Shown piece by piece: positions 1-12,139 of a stretch of 64,000 bases of DNA (within the stretch, counting starts at the first letter, position 1; each line of letters opens with the position of its first letter). The translations under genes and the position numbers were made by a program. The notes under the pieces were generated by a model. That model did not search any database. It was given only the letters and a program-made list of their open reading frames with translations, and had not been told where the DNA came from. The DNA is from Protopterus annectens (taxonomy: Eukaryota; Chordata; Ceratodontiformes; Protopteridae): assembly GCF_019279795.1 (NCBI RefSeq), contig NC_056747.1, forward strand, positions 1,008,212,167 to 1,008,276,166, in the 5' to 3' direction.

Positions 1-332
1 ATTTTTTTTTTGTCTGTTGCTTGAGAGTGCTGGTTGCTCGAGTTCCAGTTAACTGAGAGTTTACTGTAGTTTTAACTGCATTCCAATGATATTGCTACCT
101 TAGAGTCATTTACCATCTGTAGCAGCAGATTATAGCTGTACAGCTAATATTTACTCTCTTGGAAAAAATATTGATAAAAGAACACAGGGGAAAACCTTGG
201 ACTACATTCAAAATTATGACTTTCTAAGTGGCAAACTACATAATTTTTGTCCCAAATATAGCACTTTGACAGCTATCTTCTTACTTGCTAACCATATTCT
301 TTTTAATATTGAGAAAAATCAATTAACAAGTT

Positions 333-1090
333 ATATTTGTGGATTTTAAGAGGGCATTTCAAACAATCGATCACAGTTATTAGACAAACTAGTGGACCAT
401 ATTTTTCCACTAAAACTATATAACAGTTTAGGTATTATCTGTTAACATCGCTTTTAGAGTAATTAGTAACAATACATGTAAAGAATCTGGCAATCTCTCA
501 GGAGTTCTCCAAGGCTCTGTACCTGGGCCTCTTCTTCTTTCATTACACATAACTAATTTGTCCTGGCATCTCTCCAGGTTAATTACATGTATGTATTATA
601 ACCATTTCTCACAAACCTTCACAGTCACTATCCACCAATCTACAAAATGACTTCTCTTACATCTGGGACTTATTTAGTAACCACAAAGTGAATGTTAACT
701 CAGCAAAAAGTACTGTAATGCTATTTGGTACATCCTAAACTGCTAACATATAGCCTTTGTCTATCACTGATCTAAATGATGTTGCCTTTCCCAATACAAC
801 ATAAGCATTTAGCTATAATTCTTGATTTTACTCTCCTTTCAGACACATAATGAACCATTAATGTCCAGAGTATTAAACCAGCTTAAAGTTGCCTTTAAAA
901 TAAATCCCATTTCCTGACTACTGAGATATCAAAGCTATACTAATCATTATAATCATACCCAGGCTGAAGTATAAATTGCCTATTCCACCACTTCTATGTA
1001 AAATAATTCAGTCTTGCAGACAGAGGAAAATATAGTTCTTAGATTCATCCACCAGGCCATCACTGTTTTACTATACAAAAAAGCAACATA
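333..1090 (+). pseudogene. Decayed LINE reverse transcriptase fragment (L2/CR1 group)
   Basis: Conceptual translation with several frame changes gives consecutive LINE reverse transcriptase blocks in the right order. FVDFKRAFQTIDH lies at about 336, the GVLQGSVPGPLL block at 501, a NSAKSTVMLFG block near 700, and a HLAIILDFTLL block near 805. The catalytic YADD/FADD box cannot be read. Order and spacing match the RT and connection region of L2/CR1-group non-LTR retrotransposons, whose enzyme copies its RNA at the target site. It has many stops and no start, so it is dead. The clade is uncertain; the superfamily is fairly sure. Confidence 0.75.
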
Positions 1091-1175
1091 GTTTCCAGTG
1101 TCAACTAGAGACATTTTATTGCTCAACACTTTTACTTTTAAAATGATCAGTGGAAGATACTGCACTCTACTAGTT

Positions 1176-1408
1176 TTGTGTCTTTTGGCTTTTCCCGGTT
1201 AGGGGTCGCCACAGCGGAACTCCGGTCCGCTAATGATTGGCAGTTGATTTTTATGTACCAGCTTGCCAGGCCTGACGCACAACCTTCAACGAAGGTACGC
1301 CCACTCACGCATGTCTCCATGCAGCAGACGCTCTAGCTGAGAATCTAACCGGACAGCATCTTACTGTGAGGCGACAATGCTACCGCAGCACCACCACCGC
1401 AGTACACA
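1176..1408 (-). mobile_element. tRNA-derived SINE with RTE-like tail, copy 1
   Basis: On the minus strand the sequence starts with a tRNA-like head. It has a box A-like GCGGTAGCATTGTCGCC and a degraded box B (GGTTAGATTCTC). A body follows, then a 3' tail TCCGCTGTGGCGACCCCTAA. That tail is the 3' end of the RTE-like LINE at 45048-46104. A second copy lies at 44127-44318. It would be transcribed by RNA polymerase III and moved by the RTE-like machinery. Box B has lost its central CGA, so this copy is probably silent. Confidence 0.8.
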
Positions 1409-1442
1409 TTGCACTCTACTAGCTAATGTTTGTTAATTAAAA

Positions 1443-1680
1443 CTTCACAACATATGTCTCAACTGTCCCTGCTTTTCAGGGATGACACTGATTTTTAATC
1501 AAATTGTATCTGTTTCCCTTTTAATCCCTCCTAAAAACTGGTGATTTTTTGAGCAAAGACGATTCATTACGCTTAATAAATAATGGCAACAATTAGAGTT
1601 ATAGACTTCTTTTACTTCAAAAATGTACATAGTTCACATTATCTTATTCTGTCAATGTCTCACATTACTAGTGGAAACAT
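1443..1680 (+). repeat. Interspersed repeat M2 (MITE-like), copy 1
   Basis: Starts with a TCTCAACTGTCCC edge and shares blocks with 52548-52760: the CTCAACTGTCCC start, a TAATCCCTCC block, and a run reading AATAATGGCAACAATTAGAGT against AATAACTGTAATAATCAAAGT. No coding potential. The TCTCAAC edge resembles the terminal inverted repeat of repeat M1 (see 16343), so both may belong to one DNA-transposon superfamily. The right boundary is unclear. Confidence 0.45.
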
Positions 1681-1683
1681 TTT

Positions 1684-3340
1684 AAGGTGCTAATCAAGGT
1701 GCTGCTTATGTTGATGCTTACTATGATGGATCCAAACTCTTCTTAAGACACTAGGTCTTGCTGGCTGGATTTTGCTGAAATCAAAGACTACTTATCACAG
1801 TCTGTTGCTCACAGAAATGTGCAGAGTGTACACTGATGCAGCACCAAAGCACTGAGCAGTAACCAATAAATGATTTTTTATAACAAATCACACGTACTAC
1901 TGTTGCAGCTTTAGTTACACTGTTCTACTTTACTTCTCAAACAGCATGGATGATATGAGAGATACAATACAAAAAATATCTCTAACAATGTGTTAGAAAA
2001 ATATGTACTAATGTATATGTTTAGTGCTTATTAGAAGCTAAAAGGGTTAACACATTTCATTCTATTTTATGTACAGCTTAATCCTGTATGAAATTATAAG
2101 ATGCCTTTTCAAACTGCAGTATGCTTTCTGAAATTGCAAGATGCTCTCTGACCTAGTATTTGCTAGCACAGCAAAATTCATGTTTATGTCTTTTGGAAAT
2201 CTATTGAGAAGCAGGTGATTATCTGCTAGGTCATGAAAATAAATGAATTGAACAATACTGTTTTCTATAATGTAATTGAATATGAACAATCAGCTCTGTT
2301 CGTGATATGAGAACATGCACAGCTGCAGAAAAGAAAAGATACATCAAACAAAGACTGCTTGAAGAAATGAACTATAATCTGTACTTGCTTTGTGCTCAAA
2401 TTAGCCATAGTACCTTGAATGGTAACATTGCATAGTGAGAAGTTGTATCTGACCGGTGGTCATCAAGGCCATGTTGTTTTTCTTAGGAAGTTTTTTTTGT
2501 AAACTTGATATGCCGACAGAAAATCATGGACAAACAGCTGCTATGAAATAATATTGAAAGAACTTGTGATTTATTACGTCAGCTTGGTAGGCAATGTCTT
2601 GTAAGAAATGTATAAGAATAGCTTCACTTCCTGATTCTAGTTAGACAAACTCTGTATTAGCACGTTTTTGTCTCCTTGCTGCAAGATTAAAGTGCCTTAA
2701 CCTGAACCTGCCATGTGTTGATCATTTTGAAGTTATTTTTTCCTTTGACACAATGTTATCTGCTATAGTCCCTTTATGCTGTTCTAGTAACGCAGTTCAA
2801 ATCCTGTTTTTCTCTTGGTATTCTATTTTGGGCTTTGTATGAGAACATCTGTTTGCTGGTATTTGCAGAAAAATATGTTTTCATCCTGTACTGGTATTGT
2901 TTTTTAAGGAAACACCTTGTAGTAAAACACATACAAATGCTGACTTCATCATTCAAACTTCCTTGCTTAACAGTGTCATATGATAGAAACATGCACAAAT
3001 TGTTTTCCTGTTGTCCACACTTTACAGAAGCAGGTTAACTTTCTTACTGACAATGTGAAATGCATACATCCTGTTTTTCACATTCTTGCCAAGACTGTAA
3101 GAGGTCAGCTTTCTGGCTGACAGTGTAAAATGCATACTGATCATGTAGGAAAACATGTCCACTAAGCAAATTCCTTATTTTCCAGGCTACAGTCATTTTA
3201 GTATGGATGCCAATCACATATTACTAAACTCTTTTTCTACATTTAAGCAAGCTTTATTTTATACCTTATTTATGTTGCATATTTTGTAACAGAATTACTT
3301 TCAATCTTTTATTCACTGTTAAATACACTCTAACAATTCC
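1684..3340 (+). repeat. Unclassified interspersed repeat, copy A
   Basis: Two long blocks, 1684-1990 and about 2752-3340, match 7107-7370 and 7369-7920 at clearly high identity. Examples are the AAGACACTAGGTCTTGCTGG stretch and the block beginning GTTATCTGCTATAGTC. The 760 bp between the blocks (about 1990-2752) are absent from copy B. No protein domain is visible. The small ORFs in it are preserved in neither copy. It may be a non-autonomous element or an old segmental duplication. Confidence 0.75.
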
Positions 3341-5956
3341 CTCTTTTTATTTTTAATGTACTCAAAACACTTTATACTGATATGTATTTTTGATCAGATT
3401 ATATAGGAAGCACATTAAGAAACAAAACCTTTAGTCTACTTTTGATACAAGTCAAAATGCAATTTTACATAGTTTATACAATTATATCAGGTATTACTAC
3501 TAAAACTGAATGTATTTAACATTTTTTTTCTTTTGCAGACCATTCTGTGAAAATATTTTATCAGTTATGAGCTGTGTCTGCTTTAGTTTTATTTTTTAAC
3601 TGGATTAATTTATTATTTTGCAATCAGAGAATTTCATTTATGACTCTTTGCAGCTGTTGAATTAACTAGTTACTTTTATTAATCATTTTATACCAAAAGA
3701 TTAGAGATTGATTAATATCTATAATAGACAAAAACTATCTGCTACTGCAAGCATTTATACACTGCTGAAAATATACAGTTTCAATGTCATTTAACCATAA
3801 CATTGTGGTCGTATTTCTGAACTACCTGTTAACACCTTGGCTGACAATGAAGTGAACATATTAAACACACTGGTAAAGTACTGAACTGGGCATAGATAAA
3901 TATTTGAATGTAATTATTTCAGTATATTTAATACTTGAGGATTAAAAAAACAGGATTTATACACTAAAGAATGCTATGTACGTATTAGTCCATTAGCTGT
4001 ATGAGTACAATATTTTAATATTTAATATAATTTTCCTCTAACTGGGGTAACCAATACTGGTACAGATAAAATGATGGTCCAAAAAACAGTGCTAAAATTA
4101 CAATTAGTAATAAAATTACAACAATGTGTCCTATACAGTATATATATCTACACAGACCGTTTGCTACTCATGCATTTCAGTCTAGTATGTACCCTAAACC
4201 CATTTTAAACATGGTTCTCCACACATATTCATTGCTAGACATTAATTTCATTTGTATTGAATTCTTCTGTATTTGTACATACAAAGACTGTAAAGTACAC
4301 TTTGTCAAGTCTACAAATTTAATAACATTAACATTATGCAAAATCTTAGAAAATGTCTTGCCAAAAACATATTAAAACATATTAAAAATAGTGACCAGTC
4401 TTGCTATTTCTTCACATATCTTTACTCTCTCTCTCTCTTCTATAACTTTAATAAAGCAATTTAAGCCATCTCTTGTATAGCTTTACCGTTTAACAGGTTG
4501 TAAATACAATTTAATACTAAACAATGGAATAATAACTAGCATAATAGCTATTAGCAACTTGTAAAACAATATATCCTGTCAGGTTTAATCTGTTTACCAG
4601 TATTTCTAATGCACTAATACCTGTTTTACCCCTCCCCCTAAAAGAGTATTTTCAAGAAGGAATGAGATATTATTTTTTCCTGTAGCTTTATTTTAGAACC
4701 TTTTGCAATACTGCTCACACAGTCAGCGTAAAACTGAGAAAGTACCCCTCCCCCCTGTAGTACTGCAGTATTATTTATTTGTTTTACCCTGTGAGAATAA
4801 CATGTATGTCAGCTCATCACTTTGGTTATACATTTGCTTTATTATGTTACTAATAAACTGTAGACCTTTGTCTGATTTGATCATTTTTGGCTGTTTCTAA
4901 TGACAGAATATATTTTTCTGTTGCCGTTGCTGTCTACTATTAATAGTAGTTATTTGTACCTCCCTGCATACTTTATTTGAACTGTATGTATACTATAGCC
5001 CATCTGCTGGCTATACTTGATGTAACTGAGGTTTTTTACTTTTAACATTTATCTGCAAACAGATTATCAGTGACATATATGCACAGTTGTGATGTTTTAT
5101 TATACTTACCAAATAGTGTTGCATGCGAACATTTAACAATTATGTTTTAATAACAATAATGTTTTAGAAAGCCTCAAGCCATTTGTCTGGAAATCAGTCT
5201 TGTTTTGTATACCTTATCTGCTCAATATTTCCTGTAACTATTCATCCAGTCTAGGAAGGTCTGAGCTCACATTTCAGACTTTGTAAACCATAGTTAACCC
5301 TTTTAGCATCTTTATTTTAATTATCTGTTAATACACTTGCAATTTAATAGTAAAATGCAGTTATAAAACATTTAGTATTATATTTGTGATTTGCATAACT
5401 ATGCATTTATACTACATAAACAAACATTATTTTACAATTAGCTTATATATCTTTTATAACTTGGATTTCAGTATTTTTTATTTATTTAACTGCCCTGCCA
5501 TTCATTTTACAAAGACTGCTTGACTAATACCATCTGTGATTTTGTTTTTTTGTAAAATTCAGAACTTTAACTGTTTGGTGTGGTGCTACTATACAATTAT
5601 AAAAAATGTAAAAAATAAATAGATATTAGCTTAACTAACACATGTTTATATTTACATTATTTACATTCGCTGTTGTCTGCCTTTTATTCTTGCGCATTTT
5701 AACAGATGTACTTTATATGAAAAGAAAATACATGCATGTCAGTCTTGTGACTTTAAATCTTTACTGTTATTAACTATTTTTATTTGATTTTTTATGCACT
5801 ACAATAGTTTTGTTTACCTTTTGACTATGCTATGCTGTGAGAATAGCAGACATACGCTCTACTTTACTGTAGTACTGATAAATATCTTGCTTTAATTGAA
5901 TGAAAGTAAAACATCTGGGAATGGTTTATTTATACATCAGATCCTGCTAAGTATGC
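3341..5956. other. AT-rich stretch without recognisable feature
   Basis: Very AT-rich sequence. I found no domain, no long open frame, and no clear repeat boundary. A short CT tract lies near 4423-4438. Short ORFs at 4124-4375 and 4703-4900 have no recognisable motifs and are of a length expected by chance in this composition. Confidence 0.6.
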
Positions 5957-6303
5957 TTAACCATTTTCAAAATATAAACATATTATAAAATATATCTCTT
6001 TTGTGCAGATCAGCTGTAGTTTCTTGCACTTTTGTAATGTTTTCTTAAGCTCAGCTGTTATATGGAGGAAGTCAGTCTCTGTCAGTTCAGCTAATTTATT
6101 TTCTTTATCCTGTAACTGCTGTTGAAGAGTTTCCTGTAATATTGCATGGTCAAAAACTCCTATGCACTTTTGAAAAGATGTGTGTATAACTTGTCTAAGC
6201 TTCCTGAACTCATTGTGTCTGTCTTTTAGAAGTTTATTACATTCTTTTGTAACAAAATATACTAGAGGTTCCGTCAGTAACTGATTTGACTCCTGTTGTA
6301 ACT
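5957..6303 (-). CDS. Candidate exon (3' part) of an unrecognised spliced gene
   Basis: On the minus strand 115 codons stay open from the exon edge at 6303 to a TAA at 5957-5959, with no Met near the start. The frame is preceded by a strong splice acceptor, a pyrimidine-rich run ending ATTTCAG, with AG at 6304-6305. The product is rich in Gln, Lys, Glu and Leu and looks helical or coiled-coil (for example QETLQQQLQDKENKLAELTE). It has no transmembrane segment and no domain I recognise. The acceptor phase (two bases, AG) fits the donor proposed at 6394-6395, leaving a 92-bp intron. No transposon protein looks like it. It could be a host gene, a captured gene or a pseudogene. Confidence 0.5.
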
Positions 6304-6395
6304 CTGAAATAAAAAACTTTCACATCTGGTGACAGAACATAACTGTCTAACATTCGAATATAATATAAGCATATTAAATTTTCCTGGATCTTTAC

Positions 6396-6708
6396 TATTA
6401 TAAATTTTGTCTGTACAGTCTAACCTTTGAATAATGTCATGCAATACTTTTTTATGACATTGTACATAAAATATAGTTTCTGTTGAATCACATGATAAAC
6501 ATTTGTCATACCACATGTAATTTTCTTTGAGATACCAGTCAAATATTGTAATACATTTGCATAACGCCTTACTATCAACTTGCCCTGATAAGGTTTTACA
6601 TTTAGTAATGTGCTGTGTATACCAACATTGCATTTTAGCCCATATTTTAAGAGTAAAGCTTGGCATACACCTGCTTGTATTATGTCTAATAGCATCCATA
6701 CTAAAAAT
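6396..6708 (-). CDS. Candidate exon (5' part), Cys-rich, same unrecognised gene
   Basis: A minus-strand frame is open for 141 codons if read unspliced from the ATG at 6697-6699. I propose it ends as an exon at 6396, before GTAAAG. The peptide is Cys-rich, with a CLSC (CxxC) motif and about nine other Cys residues. The ATG follows directly after TTTTTAG, which could be a splice acceptor (AG at 6701-6702), so the true start may lie further upstream. Just upstream (6731-6876) a 46-codon frame ends at a GTAAG donor-like site at 6726-6730. However, the implied intron would be only 30 bp, too short for a normal vertebrate intron. Function unknown. Confidence 0.45.
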
Positions 6709-7009
6709 GTGACACAGAAAAAGGTCTTACCAGTTAGCAAGAAAACAGGTGATCAGGCTGTTGTTGCTGATGGCTGGAAAATTTTCAGAGTCACTCAAGA
6801 AGCTGGTAAAACACAATAGGCAGCGAACTGCTGTGTAAGTAGATGTCCACCTTTTCTTGAAGAATTAATGGCACTGTGACTTTCCTGCACTGCAGTCTCA
6901 ATCTGGATTCAGACGTCTGAAAAACTTTACTACTGCAAGCTGCATAAACTGGAATACTTCTGTTTAGGATTTACACATATGTACAAATGTTAGTTACTGC
7001 AGTTTGACT

Positions 7010-7098
7010 GAAGTGACCCTATGCAGGGCTTATCACTCCCTCTGTGTTTGAATGCAAGATTCTAGGTTCAACTCCTGGCTGGCTCACTATTGAAATAT
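7010..7098 (+). repeat. Possible tRNA-like SINE fragment
   Basis: Contains a box B-like GGTTCAACTCC near 7067-7077, followed by TGGCTGG, as in the tRNA-derived SINE heads elsewhere in the window. Box A is not convincing. It lies directly before repeat copy B. Confidence 0.3.
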
Positions 7099-7106
7099 TA
7101 ACTTTA

Positions 7107-7920
7107 AGGTGCTAATCAAGGTGCTGCTTAATTTGTTGCTTACTGTGATGGATCTGAAGTCTTCTTAAGACACTAGGTCTTGCTGGTTGGATTCTGCTGA
7201 AATCAAAGTCTAGTTATGACAGTCTGTTTCCCACAGAAACTTGCAGAGTGTACACTGATGCAGCACCAAAATTCTGAGCAGTAACCAATAAATTATTTTT
7301 TATAACAATATACTTCTCAAACAGCATGGATGATATGAGAGATACAATACAAAAATATCTCTAATAATGTTATCTGCTATAGTCTCTTTATACTGTTCTA
7401 GTCACGCAGTTCAAATCCTGTTTTTCTCTTGGTATTTTATTTTGGACTTTGTATGAGAATATCTGTTTGCTGGTGTTTGCAGAGAAATATGTTTTCATCC
7501 TGTAGTGGTATTGTTTTTTAAGGAAACACCTTGTGGTAAAACACATACAAATGCTGATTTGATCATTCAAATGTCCTTGCTTAACAATGTCATATGATAG
7601 AATCCTGCACAGATTGTTTTCCTGTTGTCCACTCTTTACAGAAGCAAGTTAACTCTCATCCTGCTTTTCACATTCTTGCCAAGTCTATAAGAGGTCAGCT
7701 TTCTTGCTGACAGTGTGAAATGCATACTGATTCTGTAGGAAAACATGTCCATTAAGCAAATTCCTTATTTTCCAGGCCACAGTCATTTTAGTATGGATGC
7801 CAATCATATATTACTAAACTCTTTTTCTATATTTAAGCAAGCTTTATTTTATACCATATTTATGTTGCATATTTGTAACATAATTACTTTCAACCTTTTA
7901 TTCACTATTAAGTACACTCT
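7107..7920 (+). repeat. Unclassified interspersed repeat, copy B (internally shorter)
   Basis: Matches copy A (1684-3340) over both its ends, but its halves join directly near 7369 where copy A has about 760 extra bases. Either this copy lost the middle or copy A gained an insertion. A CR1 3' end lies immediately downstream. Short ORFs are shared with copy A only by descent and carry no motif. Confidence 0.75.
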
Positions 7921-7944
7921 AACTGCTAGTACTAGTATTATTCT

Positions 7945-8637
7945 GTCAATGTCTCATGTTCATAGGTTCATAGGTTGGTACTAGGCTATCGGCCCTAGGG
8001 CCTTTGCATACCTAGCCATAACAATTCCCTGGATATTTCTTCCCACAATATTTACTTCTCTGGACCCCTGTCTAGCAGGGTGACTGACATGATCCCCAGG
8101 GTGAATTTCCTATCTCCCATCCAATCATCAAGGTTCCTTTTGAAGTGGGCCAATGAGGCGCTCTGCTTGACATGTATGGGCAGTCTATTCCAGAGTATGG
8201 GAAGTCTCTGGGTCAGGAACCTATCCCTCCAGCATGTTTTGTTCATTGTGATGACAAGGTTTAGATCCCTGGAGCATGTGGCTCTGAGGGACTGGGATTT
8301 CTTTAAGTGGAGCATGTCCAACAGCTCAGGGTTTGACATGGTCTTGTATGTTAAGCAGAGATCACCTCTGAGTAGACGATATGCCACAGAGTATAGCTGG
8401 TCAGCATATGGCATCTGCTTTAGGACTGTGATTCTTTTAGTGAGGTATTTCTGTGGCCTTTCCAGCTGTTGCAGATGTCTTGTGAGGTACATACCAAACA
8501 GGGCATTATACTCTATAATGGGTCTAATGAGAAATGAGTACAGTGGGACAATGACCTCCTTTTTTTCTCTGGATGAAAAGCCCTTAGTGATGAGGTGTGT
8601 CACATAGAAGGATTTCCTGAATGTTGTGGCAATGCAC
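7945..8637 (-). mobile_element. 5'-truncated CR1 LINE (end of ORF2 and 3' tail)
   Basis: Minus-strand codons 8603-8052 encode the C-terminal part of the CR1 RT protein with no internal stop, 183 residues. It is nearly the same protein as 26885-27452. Recognisable blocks include LIRPIIEYNALFGMYL, LERPQKYLTKRIT and LPILWNRLPIHVKQS. After the stop comes the CR1 3' region with the CTAGG/CCTAG stem-loop and a short octamer-like tail (CTATGAAC) at 7957-7972. It is 5'-truncated as most CR1 copies are. The intact frame suggests a young copy. Confidence 0.88.
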
Positions 8638-8639
8638 TA

Positions 8640-9736
8640 GTACTAATATAAGTGAAGCTGATTTTACCTGACTATATATATGGCTTTGTCCCTGAATTGT
8701 TGAGAGCTACGCTTTACATGCCAAAATTCTCACTTGCTATGTGTGAAACTCACTTCAATGTGAAATCTTTTCAACTGACAATTTTTCTTTGTTTAATAAC
8801 AAATGAAAGCCCACATGACAAAAGATTAGAACTGCAGCTGCTTTATCAATGTGAGTTCAACGTTACAGTTACACTTCGTTGCTACTGTTCCTCATTCACT
8901 AAGCCTCTTCATTAACACTGGGCTCTAACAAGACTCCAGTCTGTAATTATTTTATCTCCTTATCCCTCCTGCTCTTAAACTGCTTCTGCCTTACCCGATT
9001 GTGCCTCACTACCAACCCCAATCAATCATCAAATTCCTTGCCTTCATTCTTTTATACTTGTTGACCTCTGTCTCTTTAGACTTGTTTCTTCTATAACTCT
9101 ACTCTTGTCTTAATTTTTGTAGTCTGACTTTGCAAAACATGTTTCTTTACAAATAGTTATTTTTAAGCTTCAGAACTTTCTACAATAATATAAATGTTTT
9201 AGAATGTCACATTTCAAAAAGGTATAGTAAACGTCTGTTATACAATGTCTGAAAATGTTTTTGCAATTGCTGTGAATGTTACTGTAGTTGTCCTGTGGCT
9301 TGAGTCATAGGTGAAAAGAGTCTTGTGACCAGTCCAAACATCTGGACAGCAAATGATAAATAAAATGAATTATCGCTAATAGTCATGACAGATTTTCTAA
9401 GCCATAAATAAATCCTTCATTATTCAGTGATCATTGTATTGTAACAGCTACATTATCAGCTAAATGAGACAAGATAGCTGGAACCAAAAAAAACACCATC
9501 ACTTAAAACCATGCAGGCCTCACTACTAATTCAGCTTGCTGAAATTGAGCATTCCTCTGTCACATCTCAATAGGACTCTGACCCATCTCTAGGGTTCTTT
9601 CTGTACATCTTCAACTCCTTTAGAGGAAAGGCATTATCTGAAGAAAGACTTTATTTTCTCTCTTCCCTGAGTGCCCACAATCTCAGACTGTTTCTGATGA
9701 TGGAGTGGAGGTAGGGGGTTGCAGCCTCCTGTATAG
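8640..9736. other. No recognisable feature
   Basis: AT-rich sequence with short ORFs only. I see no domain, RNA gene or repeat boundary. Confidence 0.55.
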
Positions 9737-9737
9737 G

Positions 9738-9806
9738 ATGTGTGTGTATATGCATGCGCACATGTATATGTGTGTGTGTGTGTGTGTGTGTGGGGGGGGG
9801 GGGGGG
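9738..9806. repeat. Interrupted (TG)n microsatellite followed by a G run
   Basis: TG dinucleotides with a few interruptions from about 9738, a pure run from about 9770, then about 14 consecutive G at 9792-9806. Likely length-variable. Confidence 0.95.
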
Positions 9807-11125
9807 ATTCATCCACCCAGAAATGTTATAATAAAAAATGCTAACTATTAAAAACAAATGTGGCAAAATACAAATGATTCAAACATCACTTTTCAACAAA
9901 ATTAAATTTGCTGAAAGCAGACTAGAAGTGATGTTCCCTGGCATTCATTAATTTATTTGAACAGTGTAGATTGACATTTGTATTTTTATTTTATCTCTGT
10001 TTTCCACTCAGTAAACCATAAAGTCCACTTGTTTATAATTATCCTACTTTTTATGAAAGTCTGTTGCATGTACACAGCGAGGCAGGCATGCGCTTAAAGC
10101 TGAAATTAATAAGGTTATGACAGATTTTTGAATGAAAAAGTGCCTTGGGCATCAGAATGAATCTGAGACAAACTGACAAAAATGTTTTTCTGCAATTGGT
10201 TTCATGATTAAAGTGCAGTTTTACAAAATGTTATGTAGTGATAAGGATTAGTAGTCTGGCTGGTTAGGTTATTACTGAAATGACTAAACAGAAAAAAAAA
10301 GATGTGCCAGTATCCGTACTGGTATAAAAGGACCTTTGTACAGCTTAAATCTAAACTTATAAAGTCACGTGTGCTACCTGCAAAAATAAGTATATTAATC
10401 CAAAAGCCTAATGTTGCGTCAGCTAAGCCTGGGGATTTAATGGGCAATTATTGCTGAGTGATTACATTTCCTACAGGTCAATGTAAAGAAAAGACTAAGA
10501 GTGCATGTCATAGATGAAACCAGCAATGGAAGGCAATGTGTTTTTGAAGAAGCACAAAGGTATTTGGAAAGAAGGTTGCTTTAGTTCTGTCATTCAAAGC
10601 TTTTAGGAATAAACCTTGATAATGTTTTACACAAATTAAACAACTTTGTTACGTTTGCTTCTGTGGCTGCATTGGTTTAATGGTTATTTCTGCTATCATG
10701 CCCGACTGTTGGGCTACATTAAGTGGAACAGCAAAATCCTGATCTGAACATTTTTCCCTCACACAAACATGAGATGAATGTCAAAGCACTACCAAAATAT
10801 GTGCTGGCTTATATACGTGATGACTATCCAACTTAATCCCTGAGGAGAGCAAGGCAGAACTTTGATGAATGTATTTCTGCATGATTACTATAGCTTTGAT
10901 CATATACTGATTTTGACACTAAACTTAGATAATAAGTAGCAGGAATGGTGGGTATAATCCATCATGTCAGTGGAAGGAGGTATAGGGGTGAAGCCCCTCT
11001 TGCAAAACAAAATGTTTTCATACTGCTACCATGAGTCTTCACTTACTCAATTTAAAGCACACATCATTGTTCGCAATTATCACTATGGAACATGTTTCAC
11101 ACCCTTCTGCCATACAGTCTAAAAT
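9807..11125. other. No recognisable feature
   Basis: AT-rich non-coding sequence. A 79-codon minus-strand ORF at 10208-10447 has hydrophobic segments, but no homology I recognise and no supporting signals. Confidence 0.5.
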
Positions 11126-11230
11126 GAGATTACCAATTTTGTAAGGTACTGCAGGATAATCTGAGATTATCAATTGCTTAAGGTATTGCAGCCTAATTTG
11201 AGATTACCAGCTGGTTAAGGTACTGAGTGG
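11126..11230 (+). repeat. Minisatellite, 37-bp unit, about 2.8 copies
   Basis: Unit starts (GAGATTA) fall at 11126, 11163 and 11200, exactly 37 bp apart. Each unit carries a diverged TAAGGTA(C/T)TG block. Confidence 0.85.
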
Positions 11231-11286
11231 TATGGAGTTTATACTCAAGTATGTGGAATCAGTGCTCTGCCATCGTTAAAAAATTT

Positions 11287-12139
11287 GGTACTTACGTATT
11301 ATCACAACCAGATTTTTGCGATAATATGGCTTGCTTCCCGGTATGTGACTGTAACCATAAATGTATGCAGAATCACACAGGGAATGTTATCTGTAAAAAA
11401 ACACTTTGTTGAGGTAACAATAGTGTAGTACTTGAAAAATGACTGCTTGTTTGAACCTATGCTGTTTCCCGACAACATGTCAGTCATAGTACTTTTCCAA
11501 GTCCTGTTATGTGTGCACACAACACAGCAGAGCCGCGTCTGCAGCATATATTCCCTTCCCCAGAACTAGCAGCCCAAAAGGGGTAAAAAGCAACTGACAG
11601 TTCACACACCATCCAAAAAGGGGGAGAAAGGTAACACCTACAGACATTATTCATTTATTATTAAACACACACATCACAGAAAGCATAACACTCCAGGGGT
11701 GTGAAATTTTCATGTGAAAATGCAGAAATGCGAATGTTTCAGAAAAGTAAAACCTTGCAACATGCACGTTTACTATGGGGGACAAAAACACTGAGATAGC
11801 TGGTCAAAATCTTTCAGATGACTAAAATAAAATTTGAGTACTGGCCATGAACATAAGGATGGTATATTCCCGATTAACTTAGCCTATGTTGCACTTGTAA
11901 TCAGGAAGGCAGGATCTGCCATGCGCTGCATGCAGCAGTATGTAGTTCACTGGCAAAGTGAGATATGCCAGTCAGGACTCCAAAATTTGGCAGTTAGTCC
12001 TCTCCCTGCCTCACACCATGTGTACCAAAATTTTACTTACTTACTTACACTCCCTTTTCCAGCTTAATAGACCTGTTGTCTCAAACATGGGATTAAATTT
12101 GCAACCGCGAAAATCTGGTTGCGATAATACGTAAGTACC
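11287..12139. mobile_element. Non-autonomous DNA transposon with terminal inverted repeats
   Basis: The left end GGTACTTACGTATTATC at 11287 is matched on the opposite strand by 12105-12139. The inverted repeat extends about 34 bp through AACCAGATTTT, with three or four mismatches. The two ends are 853 bp apart. Outside the GG/CC edges the flanks read AAAAATTT and AAAAATTC, a possible but low-complexity 8-bp target duplication. The interior has no transposase, so it would need an enzyme from elsewhere. The superfamily is not identified. Confidence 0.7.

Noticed and set aside
6420-6740. 106-codon minus-strand ORF with a signal-peptide-like N terminus
   Set aside because: It overlaps the Cys-rich candidate exon in another frame, and its start lies over the presumed splice-site region. 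The alternative frame has better splice support.
8080-8607. 175-codon plus-strand ORF
   Set aside because: Antisense shadow of the CR1 ORF2 coding region on the minus strand. The same holds for 26885-27529 minus.
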